Notes: a model not told the origin generated them from the sequence alone. A stretch of DNA of 64,000 nucleotides from Azolla caroliniana (GCA_043228905.1 JBHGNT010000003.1:16740001-16804000); one strand, 5' to 3'. Numbered from the stretch's first letter, positions 1 to 11,764 are shown. Numbers and translations are program-made.

Positions 1-2880
1 CCTGAGTCGGCAGACTAGATGTTCTTGGCCGGTGGCCACGAAGCCTTTTGGCTGCTCCATATAAATTTCCTCGTCAAGATCACCATGGAGGAATGCTGTT
101 TTGACATCTAGCTGAATCAGCTCCAAGTTGTCGGCTGCCACTACGCCGAGTAGGAAACGAAGGGTTGTCATTTTCACCACTGGTGAAAAAATCTCGTCGA
201 AGTCGACACCATATTCTTGTCGGAAGCCCTTCGCAACTAATCTGGCCTTGTACTTTGGGGTGGTCGAATCAGACGTCTCTTTTAGTCGATAAACCCACTT
301 GCAAGGAAGAGCACGTCGGTTCCTGGGTAATTCAACCAGATCCCAAGTCTTGTTTGCCCGAATGGAGTGCATTTCCGACTCCATCGCCTGATGCCAGGTG
401 GCTGAATCGACAGATGTCGATGCGTCTTCGTAAGACGTCGGTTCGCCGGCGTCGGTGAAGAAAATTCCAGGAGAATACCTCTCCGGAGGTTGCGACAGTC
501 TCTCGGATCGTCGAGGCATGATTGGACTGGTCGCATCGGGTATCGTGGTCGGATGGTCCGAAAGCGGATTGTTCTGCTGTGCCGAGTCGGAGTTGTCCGA
601 GTCGGTAGTGTAAGGTTCAGCTACCCGTGAAGCTGACCGTGTGTTGAGAGCGGGGCCTTCTTGAAGGGTCGGCACATCGGAAAATGTTACCCTTCGGACT
701 TCGATCGGTTTTTCGACTGATGGATTCATAGCCGACTCGTTGAACACAACGTCCGAACTTCGAACGATTTGTCTGCGTTCGGGGTCCCAGAGTCGGTATC
801 CCATTTCGCCGTCGGATCCATATCCAAGGAAAATGCATTTCCTGGACCGAGGTGCAAGTTTTCGGCGATCATCTTTCGGAATAAGGGCGTACGCCTCGCA
901 TCCGAAGATCCTCAGCTTGTCGTAATTCGGCTTACTGCCGTTCCATAGTTCCTGAGGAATTTGAAGTCCTAGAGGTCTACTTGGCGACATATTGATTATG
1001 TGTACTGCCGTGAGTAGAGCCTCTGCCCAGAAGCCATCCGACAGTCCGGAGTGTTGGAGCATGGAAACTATCCTTTCTTGGATTGTCCGATTCATTCGTT
1101 CTGCAATCCCGTTTTGCTCCGGACTGTGTGGTGCCGTAAATTCACGTCGGATGCCGCGTTGTCGGCAGAATTTGACGAATTCTTCTGATTTGAACTCTCC
1201 CCCATTGTCGGTCCGAAGGCATTTCAGCTTTCGGTCGGTTTGATTTTCTACCATAGCGAGCCAATCGGTGAAGATCGAGAAGACCCGATCTTTGGTGCGA
1301 ATTAGATAAGCCCACACCTTTCGAGTCGAATCGTCAATAAAAGTGACGAAGTAAGAGGCACCACCGAGAGACTGATGCGGCATTGGGCCACAGACGTCCG
1401 AGTGGACCAAATCGAGAGGTCTCGATTCTCTTGGTGCTGATGTCGGGTGTGATGTGGCTGCTTGTTTGCCATACTGGCAATGCTCGCAAAATTGATGGTC
1501 GGAGAAGGAGAGTTTAGGGATGTATCCGGCTCTAGATAGGTGCGTGATGCCGGCCTTGCTGAGGTGTCCTAATCTTCTGTGCCATAGTGATGACACAGGA
1601 ATATCCACCAAAAACAGGTTACCCTCTCTGAGCGTAACATGTAACGGATACAGTGAGTGTATCTTGGGTCCTCTAGCAAGCAGGAGGTTCCCCCTGTGGA
1701 GTGTCCACCCTCCCGAAGAAAAACCGGCACGAATGCCGTCTTCATCTAGTTGTCCGACTGAGATCAATGGCCTTGTGAGCTCGGGTACATGTCGGACATT
1801 GTGGAGTACAAGTGTAGAGCCCCCTGCAAGGTTGAGCTCTACTGTGCCGATTCCGACGATGTCACAGTGTTGTGAGTTGCCGACTCGAACTGAGTCGGAG
1901 TGACGGATCGTATATTGCCGAAATTGGGATCGATGAGGAGTCACGTGAAATGACGCGCCCGAATCCAAGAGCCATGTGCTCGATTCTTCAGTCGTGAGTA
2001 GAACTTCTGATCCGACTGGATTTTCTATTGATAGTATATTCGGGTCGTCAGGTAGTACATCAGCTGAGAAGCTGACGTAATTGATCTCCTCATGCCGGCC
2101 ACTCTTCTTGTTGTTCTTGTTCTTGAGTGCGCGGCAGTCGGCTTTGATGTGTCCGGGTTTCTTGCAATAATTGCAGATTCGGTTATCCCGTGACTGGCTC
2201 CGTCTTCGCTGATTGTTCGGCGGTCGTGAGGAATCTCTTCCTCGTATGTTCGATCGGTCTGTCAAACCTTGTACTACATAAGCGTCGTCTGTTGAGTCTT
2301 TGGCGAAAGACTTTCTCCGAGCTGCTTCGGTCAGGATTGCGCTCGTGACTTCGGAGTATTTAACAGCCGTGGTTGACGCGTTGCACACGGTTGTGACGAA
2401 AGTTTCCCATGATGAGGGAAGGCTGCTCATGAGTATCATTGCTCTGAGTTCATCCTCAATTGCCGTCCCCTGTGACGAGATTTGGGAGCTTATGCTTTCG
2501 TACTCATTGAGGTGTGCTTGAACCGAATCGGATTCTTTCATCCGCAAGTTGTAGAGGCGCCGGATCAGAAACATCTTCGTTGCGGCGACCTTCTTTTCGT
2601 AAGTGTCCGACAGTGTTTTCCACAGTTCGAATGCTGTCGTACACGATTGCACCGTAAAATATACCGATTCCGATAGGTGCATCCGAATCGTGGCACGGAC
2701 GATTCTGTCCAGCTTCTGCCACTCAACTGGTTTGTATCCTTCTGGAGGTTCTTCATTTTCGATGGGATCGATTTGTCCCTTGACTATGAGATAGTCCTGC
2801 ATTTGCTCTTTCCAGAAGTTGAAGTTCGATCCATCGAACTTTCGTAGACTCATTTCTGACGAGCCGGATGTTGATGCCAT
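1..2880 (-). CDS. Copia gag-pol polyprotein, partial (gag, protease, integrase, start of RT)
   Basis: One frame stays open for 960 codons from the ATG at 2880 to base 1. Residues 1-230 are a copia gag beginning MASTSGSSEMSLRKFDGSNF, with the usual F-W-K near the start. A CCHC knuckle CNYCKKPGHIKADC is at about 236-249. The aspartic protease motif D-S-G-A-S-F-H starts at about 306. Integrase follows, with catalytic D in FIDDST (about 514), D in RTDNGGEF (about 558) and E in GIAERMNR (about 595). A charged linker leads into RT (KWVYRLKE, then KARLVAKGF and SPVVKMTTLR near 900). The product would be cleaved into capsid, protease, integrase and RT-RNase H in virus-like particles. RT active site and RNase H lie outside the window. 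No frameshift or stop is seen, so A may be recent. Confidence 0.92.
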   Translation of the reverse strand, partial: MASTSGSSEMSLRKFDGSNFNFWKEQMQDYLIVKGQIDPIENEEPPEGYKPVEWQKLDRIVRATIRMHLSESVYFTVQSCTTAFELWKTLSDTYEKKVAATKMFLIRRLYNLRMKESDSVQAHLNEYESISSQISSQGTAIEDELRAMILMSSLPSSWETFVTTVCNASTTAVKYSEVTSAILTEAARRKSFAKDSTDDAYVVQGLTDRSNIRGRDSSRPPNNQRRRSQSRDNRICNYCKKPGHIKADCRALKNKNNKKSGRHEEINYVSFSADVLPDDPNILSIENPVGSEVLLTTEESSTWLLDSGASFHVTPHRSQFRQYTIRHSDSVRVGNSQHCDIVGIGTVELNLAGGSTLVLHNVRHVPELTRPLISVGQLDEDGIRAGFSSGGWTLHRGNLLLARGPKIHSLYPLHVTLREGNLFLVDIPVSSLWHRRLGHLSKAGITHLSRAGYIPKLSFSDHQFCEHCQYGKQAATSHPTSAPRESRPLDLVHSDVCGPMPHQSLGGASYFVTFIDDSTRKVWAYLIRTKDRVFSIFTDWLAMVENQTDRKLKCLRTDNGGEFKSEEFVKFCRQRGIRREFTAPHSPEQNGIAERMNRTIQERIVSMLQHSGLSDGFWAEALLTAVHIINMSPSRPLGLQIPQELWNGSKPNYDKLRIFGCEAYALIPKDDRRKLAPRSRKCIFLGYGSDGEMGYRLWDPERRQIVRSSDVVFNESAMNPSVEKPIEVRRVTFSDVPTLQEGPALNTRSASRVAEPYTTDSDNSDSAQQNNPLSDHPTTIPDATSPIMPRRSERLSQPPERYSPGIFFTDAGEPTSYEDASTSVDSATWHQAMESEMHSIRANKTWDLVELPRNRRALPCKWVYRLKETSDSTTPKYKARLVAKGFRQEYGVDFDEIFSPVVKMTTLRFLLGVVAADNLELIQLDVKTAFLHGDLDEEIYMEQPKGFVATGQEHLVCRLR

Positions 2881-3530
2881 CAAATTCGGTTTCGGTTGAC
2901 GAAGCTCGGTTCGGAGTTGACTACGAACCTTGTTGGAGTGCAGCCGGTTGGCTCACCCGATATCGTTCTAGTCAGATTTGAACCCGAGTCGGTTCGGCTT
3001 CGGAACTTGCTCGAATTGACTCCGGTAGCTTGAGGGACAGAACCGACTGGTCTTCCCGAATGTTGCCGAGTCGGAGTGAGCCCGGTTCGCTTCGGATATA
3101 TATGCCGAATACCGATTATTGAAACCGATTATTTGGACCGATTCTGCTTCGGGTGGCTGCAGTGACGAGAGAGACGGATCCAACTGATCCTCCCGAATGT
3201 CGATCAGCCAGATGAAGCACGAATTTGGGGCTGTTGTCTTAAGACCGATCTGCACCGAGTGGTTACAACGAGCGGCGTTTGATTACCTCTTCGGATGCTG
3301 TTTAACCGAGTGGAGCACGATCGCGTCAATGTTGCACAAGGGGATTTCACCTCGAGCGGTTACGATCACAAGGAACAGAGTACAACCTGAAGGCTTACTC
3401 CAAGCAAGAGGATCTAACGCGATGAGATGCAAACCTGTTTTTCTTCTTCTTCTCTCTTCTTCGAATGACGCAGGAAACCGAATGCTGAGACGACGGCCGA
3501 CAGCGGATTGAAGGACCGACTACTGTGCAG

Positions 3531-3542
3531 GCTCTGATACCA
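3531..3542 (-). promoter_or_regulatory. Primer-binding site of element A (initiator tRNA-Met)
   Basis: Minus-strand TGGTATCAGAGC, two bases inside the LTR end at 3545. It is the exact 12-nt complement of the 3' end of plant initiator tRNA-Met and the start of minus-strand DNA synthesis. Confidence 0.93.
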
Positions 3543-3544
3543 GA

Positions 3545-3825
3545 TGTTGAAAGCGAGGTCGTCAATGCGGAAGATCAAGGAGCATTCAGTTCTGTTCTGA
3601 GTACCTGCGTATGACAGAAGGTAGGTCGTTGCACAGAGAGAGAGAGAGAGAGGCACAAAAGAGTCTTTATTCCATAAAGCAAATAATACAACATCCAACC
3701 TCACAAAGAGGTTACAAGGTCACTATATATAGTGACCGACTTAGGGCAACTACCCTTTATGATAATTTCATAAATGGCCAAAACGGAATAGTGTGAATAC
3801 GTCCATTATACACATGTATTCGACA
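3545..3825 (-). repeat. 5' LTR of element A (281 bp)
   Basis: The LTR starts TGTTGAA and ends TTCGACA on the plus strand, a near-perfect 7-bp terminal inverted repeat. It contains a TATA-like TATATAG run (about 3723-3731) and a short GA microsatellite (about 3639-3652). The flanking 3826-3830 TCCTC should be one copy of the target duplication; the other is outside the window. Confidence 0.85.
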
Positions 3826-5044
3826 TCCTCCACGGCGACCTCGAAGAGGAGATCTACATGCAGCAACCGGAGGGATTTGTGAAGAAAGGGAAGGAGCACC
3901 TGGTTTGTTGGTTGAAGAAGAGCCTCTACGGTTTAAAGCAGGCTCCCCGGCAATGGTACCAGAAGTTCGACTACTTCATGACCGATCAAGGGTACCACAA
4001 GACGCAAGCCGATCACTGCGTATTTGTGAAGAAGTTCGAAGGTGGAGACTTCTTGACACTCCTCCTGTACGTGGACGACATGTTGATTGTCGGATGAGAC
4101 CAAGTCAAGATACGGATGCTGAAGAAGGCTCTGAACCAGACCTTCTCAATGAAAGACTTGGGTCCGGCAAGGCAGATACTGGGGATGCATATCATCCGGG
4201 ACCGGTCAAAGAAGCAAGTGTGGCTGTCACAAGAGAAGTACGTCACAAAGGTGCTTCAGCGGTTCAACATGTTAGATGCGAAACCGGTCGAATCGACACT
4301 CCCGACAAACTGCAGGTTATCCGGTAAGCAAAGCCCGAAGACAAAGGCAGAGAAGGAGGATATGATGAAGATACCATATGCCTCTACCGTCGGGAGCTTA
4401 ATGTACGCAATGGTGTGTACCTGACCGGATATCAGATACGTAGTTGGAGTGGTGAGCCAGTTTATGAGCAATCCCGACAAGGAGCATTGGAATGCGGTAA
4501 AATGGATACTTCGGTACTTGAAAGGCACCTCAACTATGTGTCTCCAATTCGGCTCCGGTAAACCCCAACTTGATGGTTTCACCGATTCGGATATGTCGGC
4601 TGATGCGGATACTAGCCAGTCAACATCGGGATATGTTATGACATATGTGGGGGGAGCTGTTTCGTGGCACTCAAGGTTGCAGAAGACGGTTATGTTGTCA
4701 ACCACGGAGGTGGAGTACATGGCGGTTGTGGAAGCCGGCAAGGAAATACTGTGGATGAAGGACTTCATCAGAGAGTTAGGGATTTGGCAGAGGAATATCG
4801 GCTCTACTGCGACAGTCAAAGTGCCATCCACCTTACAAAGAACGCGACATACCATTCCAGAATGAAGCACATCCAGCGCAGGTACCACTGGATCCGACAA
4901 CGAGTAGAAGATCGAGAGTTCGTGCTGACGAAGATCCACACGGAGGAGAATGGGTCAGATATGCTGACCAAAGTGCTGACACCCGACAAGCTGGACGCAT
5001 GTCGGAAGCAGATCGGATTGATGAGGCATCCCATGCCGGAGTGA
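3826..5044 (+). pseudogene. Copia B RT-RNase H, decayed
   Basis: RT motifs KSLYGLKQAPRQW and LLLYVDDMLIVG (YVDD active site near 4068-4080) are followed by SMKDLGPARQILGM, and by RNase H motifs DGFTDSDMSAD, LSTTEVEYMAV and the C-terminal SRMKHIQRRYHWIRQ. Two in-frame TGA stops, at 4095-4097 and 4422-4424, sit where copia proteins normally have arginine (VGRDQ and TRPDI), consistent with CGA to TGA change. A frameshift near 4800 separates the DEE/AEY-type region from the last about 75 codons. The natural stop is at 5042-5044. Confidence 0.88.
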
Positions 5045-5052
5045 AGGGGGAG
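5044..5052 (+). promoter_or_regulatory. Polypurine tract of element B
   Basis: AAGGGGGAG directly precedes the 3' LTR start TGTTAGG, the expected plus-strand primer position of a copia element. Confidence 0.7.
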
Positions 5053-5054
5053 TT

Positions 5055-5312
5055 TGTTAGGATTTCGGTCCCTCCAGATGGGATGATGAAGGCCCGGTGA
5101 GAACTGGATGTTGCAGGCCCGGTGAGAACCTCTCACCGGATGAAGGGACATATATGTAAATATGTTCCAGAGAGCCCACAAGGGCCATATTTGTAAATAG
5201 CCCGAAAGTCATATTAGTATAAATATGACCTAGGGCAAACAATATTGTGTATGTTGTTGTCATTATTTTGTATAGAGTTATTGGTGTAACTACTGTACAG
5301 AGCGTAGCAGAG

Positions 5313-5391
<79 letters not shown>

Positions 5392-5655
5392 TGTGTGTCT
5401 GTTGTAATTGCCGTCAGGCAAAGAGTGAGAGCAAGAGGTCATTGCCTCTATGTTCCTCTGTTGTATTCTCCTTACATAGTGATAGTTGGAGCTAGTGGGC
5501 TCCCGTGGTTTTTCCCACTTAGGGTTTTCCACATTAACATCCTGTGCATTCTCTTCTGTCTGTGTACTTCCATTTCTTATATTTCTGTGTTTGATTATCA
5601 TTAAGTGATCTAAGTCTCAGTTGTGGCCGAAGATTATTCCGCATAATTCCTATCA
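5055..5655 (+). repeat. 3' LTR of element B (601 bp)
   Basis: It begins TGTTAGGA and ends TCCTATCA, an imperfect terminal inverted repeat. It carries two ATGGG/GGTGAGAAC-type short repeats, a TATA-like AGTATAAATATG (about 5217-5228), a long GA array just downstream, and the phrase GTGGTTTTTCCC followed by GGGTTTTCCACATTAACATC. That phrase recurs inverted in solo LTR K (48686-49306), so both belong to one family. Confidence 0.82.
5316..5388 (+). repeat. (GA)n microsatellite, about 73 bp
   Basis: An uninterrupted AG/GA dinucleotide array inside the LTR of copia B, about 90 bp downstream of the TATA-like box. It is probably transcribed as part of R/U5. Confidence 0.97.
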
Positions 5656-6950
<1,295 letters not shown>

Positions 6951-6983
6951 TTTACGTACTCCGGTGGGATGCCATAATCATGT

Positions 6984-8050
6984 TGTCGTGAAGATCCGTC
7001 ACTAGGTTCGGATCGTGAGGCGGAACCACCGGGGTTCTGGACCGGAAGGACTTGAAGTTTGCACTAGCTTTAGCGAGAAAGGAATTAAGATAGATTGAAA
7101 GAGAGAGAGATTGAGATAAGATAGAACGATTGCCTTTAGATTTCAAGAACAAGATTGATACATCAATTGGATAACGAGTTTCTTACTTTTAATTTCTTGA
7201 TTAATACATCGCTCCCTTTTATCTTTTTCATCCACCCTTTTATAGATGCTCCCATGCATATGATGCATGTGAGGGTACAAGACATGCATACAATGCATGG
7301 AATGCATGTGATGCATGTTTGCCATTTGGCGCTCATGCATCACATGTCACTCAATCAAGCTCTAATATGAGAATTTACATGTAAAACTATAATGATAGGA
7401 AAAACATTTCTAAGGAAATGGCATAGCCTAGTGGTAAGTCTATTGCCTCCTATCTTGGAGGTGCAACGTTTAAGTCTTGCTTACATCCCTTTTAAAGCAC
7501 AAAATACTATTAGGCTTTTGTATCTTTAAAACACCATGCACCGCGATCAACCGACTTGACCGATCCATCCGATTTGGCCCGGTTTGGTCCGCATCTCGAG
7601 GTCGCCAGATGCCGGTCACCGATCGCTGGATGTTGTCCCCATCCGTCCGTCCGGTTCCGTCGCCGTCCAAAACCAATGAACTTGGCTACTTCCATTCGTC
7701 AAGTCATTCAACTCATCCTTCCTATTCTCCACACATCAACACAAAGATAATAGCTTTTGCTCTTCCTTATATATGGTGAAATCCTTATTTGTCTTGTCTA
7801 TGAGGGATATCTCACAATTTTTTATTTTTCTCTTTTTCTTTGCAAACTTCATACCCACATAACCTGACACTCAGATGTTCGTTTGTTATGTAGCAAAGTG
7901 CATTCAAAAGCTCTTCAAGATCTCCATCTTTTTGTACCAAGATATTAAACTTATTTACATTATTATTGTTTCATATTGTGTGTGAAGAACCACACTCAAT
8001 TTTGTACATTCCATGCAATTTTCACACCGTTGCCGAAAATCTTCACGACA
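6984..8050 (-). repeat. Solo LTR of Ty3 family C (1067 bp)
   Basis: Starts TGTCGTGAAGATC and ends ATCTTCACGACA, the same perfect 12-bp terminal inverted repeat as the LTRs of element C. It shares the GGCGGAACC.CCGGGGTTCTGGACC block, the ATGCAT-rich segment, a degenerate tRNA-like module (about 7420-7482) and the GCCGGAT/GGTCCGG segment. It is more diverged from the element C LTRs than they are from each other. No internal sequence is attached, so it is a solo LTR. Flanking pentamers CATGT and ACGTA do not match. Confidence 0.85.
7244..7345. repeat. ATGCAT hexamer cluster within the family-C solo LTR
   Basis: At least seven copies of the self-complementary ATGCAT occur in about 100 bp, several in the extended CATGCA(TG) form known in plants as the RY/Sph motif bound by B3-domain factors. 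The element C LTRs carry a shorter version of the cluster. Confidence 0.75.
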
Positions 8051-8204
8051 ACGTACATCAATCGCATAAACTAGCTTTAACTATTTAAGAGTATTTGAAA
8101 ACGTGTGATGGGATGTGTCACCATGTGACGCTAATAGTACTTCCCTCCATTTCTCAACGTATAGTACTTGAAGATTAGGTGATGCTTTAAGGTAAATTGC
8201 ACTC

Positions 8205-8381
8205 TCATTCCCGAGTATGAGACGACTCTTCGTGCGCCTCATCCTCACGATCAGAATCTGATGACTCAAAAGGAATCTCCAATTCGTCCTCAAATACAAA
8301 CGATGCATTGGATGACCATGGCGTATCCTCCGATTCATCTTCTGACATGGTGAAGACACCATGATGCATTGTGCTCTCCAT
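8205..8381 (-). other. Small acidic ORF, 58 codons, unrecognised
   Basis: ATG at 8381, stop TGA at 8207-8205. The peptide is strongly acidic (MSEDESED, FEDELE, SDSDREDEAHEE) with no domain I recognise. A longer basic frame overlaps it (8410-8081), and either could be chance. The skewed composition is the only argument for it; an acidic exon of a decayed gene is possible. Confidence 0.2.
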
Positions 8382-8724
8382 AGCAAATACAATATGATCG
8401 AGAAAGTCAATGATTGAGGTGAATTAAGTGAATGTGAGAGATTATGCGAATGAATTCAAATGAATTCAAATAATTCACATGAATGGAGTGGATTATTTTC
8501 AGCTCTTCTTCAATGATTTAGTTTGAGAATGTTTAGGGCTATTAGTGAACAATCGAGAATGAGGGTGAATGAAATGAGTGCGAGTGATTAATAGACTGTT
8601 AAGGAAGGGAATGAGTTCAATCCTTAGTGAATGAGTCTACCTCATAGTGCATGCTACTGAATTTGATGAATCAATTTATTGTAGTCGTTAGTATGATCGT
8701 TGAAACGCCATCATTACACGTAGT

Positions 8725-8870
8725 TGGGCAATTGACTATTAATCAATCGGGCTCCCTTTTTGAAATGAGTCGGGCTCCTCATTAATCAGTCGGGTCCCTC
8801 TTTTGTAACGAGTCGGGCTCCTCGTTAATCAGTCGAGCTCCTCATTAATTAGTCGGGCTCCCTACACCCA
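8725..8870. repeat. Imperfect tandem repeat of AGTCGGGCTCC units
   Basis: Five units of about 25-35 bp, each with AGTCGGGCTCC or AGTCGAGCTCC followed by a T- or ATTAA-rich spacer. This is intergenic; no coding potential is seen. Confidence 0.75.
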
Positions 8871-8879
8871 AAAAATTGT

Positions 8880-9056
8880 GTACGTTGCTTTGTCTACCTT
8901 CTCCATTATTGACTATTATTGCATTGTCTAGTATTGCATTATTGTACATTGCTTTGTCGGCAATCTCCATTATTGACTAGTATTGTATTATTGTACATTG
9001 CTTTTGATACCTTCTCCATTATTGACTAGTATTGCATTATTGTACATTGCTTTTGA
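8880..9056. repeat. Tandem repeat, about 50-bp unit (TTATTGACTAGTATTGCATT)
   Basis: Three to four copies of a unit containing CTCCATTATTGACTAGTATT and ATTGTACATTGCTTT. It is followed at 9055-9160 by a looser series of AGATTCA.ATTGAGTCA phrases. No gene is seen between 8410 and 9270. Confidence 0.75.
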
Positions 9057-9270
9057 ATAAGATTCACATTGAGTCACACACTATTTAGAATGAGATTCAA
9101 ATTGAGTCATATACAACCAGAATGAGATTCAAATAATAGTCACATCATAGGCATCAAGACCTATAGGAGTCTATCGCATCTTCAACCAAAGCACCCAATG
9201 CCCTGAGTGCAATATCGGAATGAAGACATATTCCCGTTTAGGGACCCGAGTGAGTATGTCTTCATCCTTA

Positions 9271-10805
9271 TCACTTTGGCCTTCTAGTTGTACCCATAGT
9301 GGATCCACAACATGAAAGCGCTTGTTGATCTTGGGGGGCAACTAGTACTCCATCCATAAATGGAAGAGGGTCATCATCCATGTGGATGCCATCTCCCCTA
9401 CAGTGCACAACGAACATAGTTCTACCCCCGTCAAAAAGACCGCTAGGTCTAATCATCGGCAAGCCACCTAAAACCTGTTTATTAGGCTAGATTAGGAACT
9501 ACAAAAAAAACATGAAATTAACTATTGATCTCATGCCCCCACCATAACGGCATACCTAGTGAACTTATTTCTTGTTGTGTTATCCCATGTTTTTGTGATT
9601 GTCTCAGGACCAACAAAGACAATCCCAATGTTCGCACCCTCATCTGTGTCAGATGATGTAATGAACAACAATTTACCAGGGTCCACTTTTTTCTTGCGGA
9701 TTTGGATTTTAGGCCTCCTTGGTTGTTTTGTTGTCGATTCTGACAGTTGGTCTTGATCACCATCGATCTCGACATGTGCCTCATCTTCTGGCATGGGAAT
9801 TCCATGATTCTTACACTAAAATTCATACATAAGATTCACACATAATCATTCACACACTAGATTTAGACTCACATAAGATGCACACATAATCATAAACCAT
9901 ACTTACATAAGCTTCAGACACAACTGCAATCTTCAACTTCAAATTTGCCATCCTATGCTCCTTTCCCTCATCATACCTGGCCGTCTCTTGGCTGATGAAT
10001 TGGGCAATGAAATCGGCCTCCTTGGATGTTCGAAGTGGGTCCGGAGTGGCTTTGAAGATCTTAATTGCTCTTGTCCTCAACTTCCTCATGTGTGATTGGC
10101 GTGATCTGTTGTACTTTAGCTCCGGATCCAAAAAACACTTTATTGATCGTTGTCTTTCGTAGTGGCTGAAGAATGATGTGGTTGTACTCCTCATGGAGGT
10201 CGATTGCTCTTCTTCTTCTATCTTTAGCCCCTGAGGCAGTACTACACGGATGCCATGTGCCTTCTGTAAGTGAGCCTCCATGTTAGTTTTTTTGCGAAAC
10301 CATCGTACCTCTTTTCTACATGAATCTCCAACGATACATGTGCGACATTTGATACCGGCCGAGTCTCTTCCTGCCTTGAAGAGGGACATGGGGTCCACTA
10401 CAACAATGGTGTGACATTTGCATTAGAAAAACCCAATATATACTTACATCAATAATGATTATAAGAATGTACATCAACTCACCATTTACACCGATATCTT
10501 CAACACTATGGGGTTTGTATCCATGTTCGAGTCTTCAGTAATATGATGTTTTCAGCATCCATATCGTTGGATTTGGGGCACCTAGCACCCTTTCTTACAA
10601 AAACCCTAAACCATCATTCAAGTTAGCACACAAACATCACTATTTTTACACAATATATACTTGAGAAATGATTCAGGCCATACCTCCCTTCATAGGGTAT
10701 TGTTTTACCCCAATCCGCATCAAAGTCTATGAAGGTCTGGGACCGACTAGCCATATGTACAAAACACATGCCATCTTCAAAAATCACCAATGGATCTACG
10801 ATCAT
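9271..10805 (-). CDS. Five-exon BED-zinc-finger-like gene (one apparent 1-nt frame break)
   Basis: Phase-consistent exons on the minus strand are 10805-10684 (ATG at 10805), 10593-10483, 10397-9907, 9815-9543 and 9474-9271 (stop TGA). The introns are 90, 85, 91 and 68 bp, all GT-AG; donors include GTGAGT and GTAAGT, acceptors TTGTTGTAG and GAATTTTAG. The joined frame is about 399 codons. Exon 3 encodes DPMSLFKAGRDSAGIKCRTC, then EVRWFRKKTNMEAHLQKAHG, a C-x2-C...H-x4-H arrangement like a BED finger, which binds DNA and is common in hAT-derived proteins. Exon 4 is acidic, then basic (RRPKIQIRKKK). Exon 5 holds GGLPMIRPSGLFDGGRTM. The frame holds only if one extra base near 10526-10529 in exon 2 is ignored, so this may be a pseudogene. 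It is the only candidate here not clearly TE polyprotein; function unknown. The last donor (GTGGGG) is weak. Confidence 0.55.
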
Positions 10806-11037
10806 ATTTGGACATCTAAAAATAACTTAGAATTACTACTAATTGTATCAATCTTACTTTATAAGACATCCCAAACTAACTTGAATGGTTTTTATAAATA
10901 AAATTGATGCAAAAGATTGACCCCTTCATTTGTAAGGATAATAGTCACATCACTTTCATTGCTTCCAATTGTTAAGCTTTTCAAATTAACAATGCAACCA
11001 AATGTAGAGACAAGAAGAATTTATAAAGGGGCTTTAG

Positions 11038-11222
11038 GACTGTGATTATGCTATGCCCATGGAGAAGCTCATTGTGGTTGCTTTAGTGGACAACTTAAAC
11101 ACTTAACCTATCATACTTCAAACTATGCAAGAGAACAATTACATGACTATGCCATGCTCATAGAGAAGCTCATCATCATATTTTACGGACAATCTAAACG
11201 CTTCAGATTATGTGAGAGAACA
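11038..11222. repeat. Diverged direct repeat, two copies of about 80-100 bp
   Basis: Two blocks share TATGC.ATG, then GAGAAGCTCAT, a GGACAA.TTAAAC-type middle, and end in GAGAGAACAAT or AAGAGAACAAT. Apart from this and the features listed separately, 10906-11990 (upstream of the BED-like gene) shows nothing recognisable. Confidence 0.5.
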
Positions 11223-11764
11223 ATGTCATCATGATCCTATCCTTCACCGTATTATGATATTGAGGAGTTTATGGACTATTAAATGGACTCTATGTTGTGT
11301 TTAGGTTTTTTCTTATTACCTAAGTTTGTCAAGAGTATGTCACCAACTTGAGAAGGAAGTATTGCAACATGGCCAAAACTAGAGAAGACTATTTTTGTCT
11401 AGGTTGATTGAATACAAAAGGGAATAGGATACACCATAAGAACATTATTGTTATCTCATGGAGGATTTTAAGTAACATAACTGTTGTCACATTAGCATGC
11501 ATAGACTTCTAACTAGTTCCTCATTCATAAAAAAACCGAGTACATAGAAATGTTGTGAATCAGCTTAACGGCTAGAAAGATTCGTTTAGGATAGATATCA
11601 TATAAATTTTTTTCTCCAACAATTCCAAGAGAAAAATACACGGGCATGTTATCTTCAGTAAATAGGACGAGATTTCTGAGCTTTCACAAATTGAACACAC
11701 AAATATTAAGCAATTCATAAATAGACAAGAAATATGATACATATCTCTAGACAGCAGGTAAGCA

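Larger units (their letters stand above)
1..3825 (-). mobile_element. Ty1/copia element A, 5' half (3' half lies left of the window)
   Basis: Reading on the minus strand the order is LTR (3825-3545), Met-tRNA primer site, about 650 nt of leader (3530-2881) and then gag-pol from 2880 to the window edge, where the reading is inside RT. The leader is GC-rich and repeats short GAACCGACT/CCCGAATGT-type phrases, with no coding potential recognised. The element interrupts the RT of copia B: B reads FLHGDLEEEIYM across 3826 onward, so A landed in that codon run. Only one LTR is visible, so insertion age cannot be estimated, but the open reading frame makes A the best-preserved element here. Confidence 0.93.
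3826..5655 (+). mobile_element. Ty1/copia element B, 3' part, interrupted by element A
   Basis: RT, RNase H, purine tract and 3' LTR of a plus-strand copia element. The upstream part lies beyond element A, left of the window. On the right, B ends at 5655 inside a minus-strand MULE-like gene, so the order of events is MULE, then B, then A. Confidence 0.88.

Noticed and set aside
4256-4939. 227-codon frame on the minus strand
   Set aside because: Antisense shadow of copia B RNase H.
5290-5601. Frames through the GA microsatellite (RERERE / SLSLSL)
   Set aside because: Translation of a dinucleotide repeat in an LTR.
8081-8410. 109-codon basic frame on the minus strand
   Set aside because: Overlaps the acidic 58-codon frame; at most one can be real and neither has a domain.
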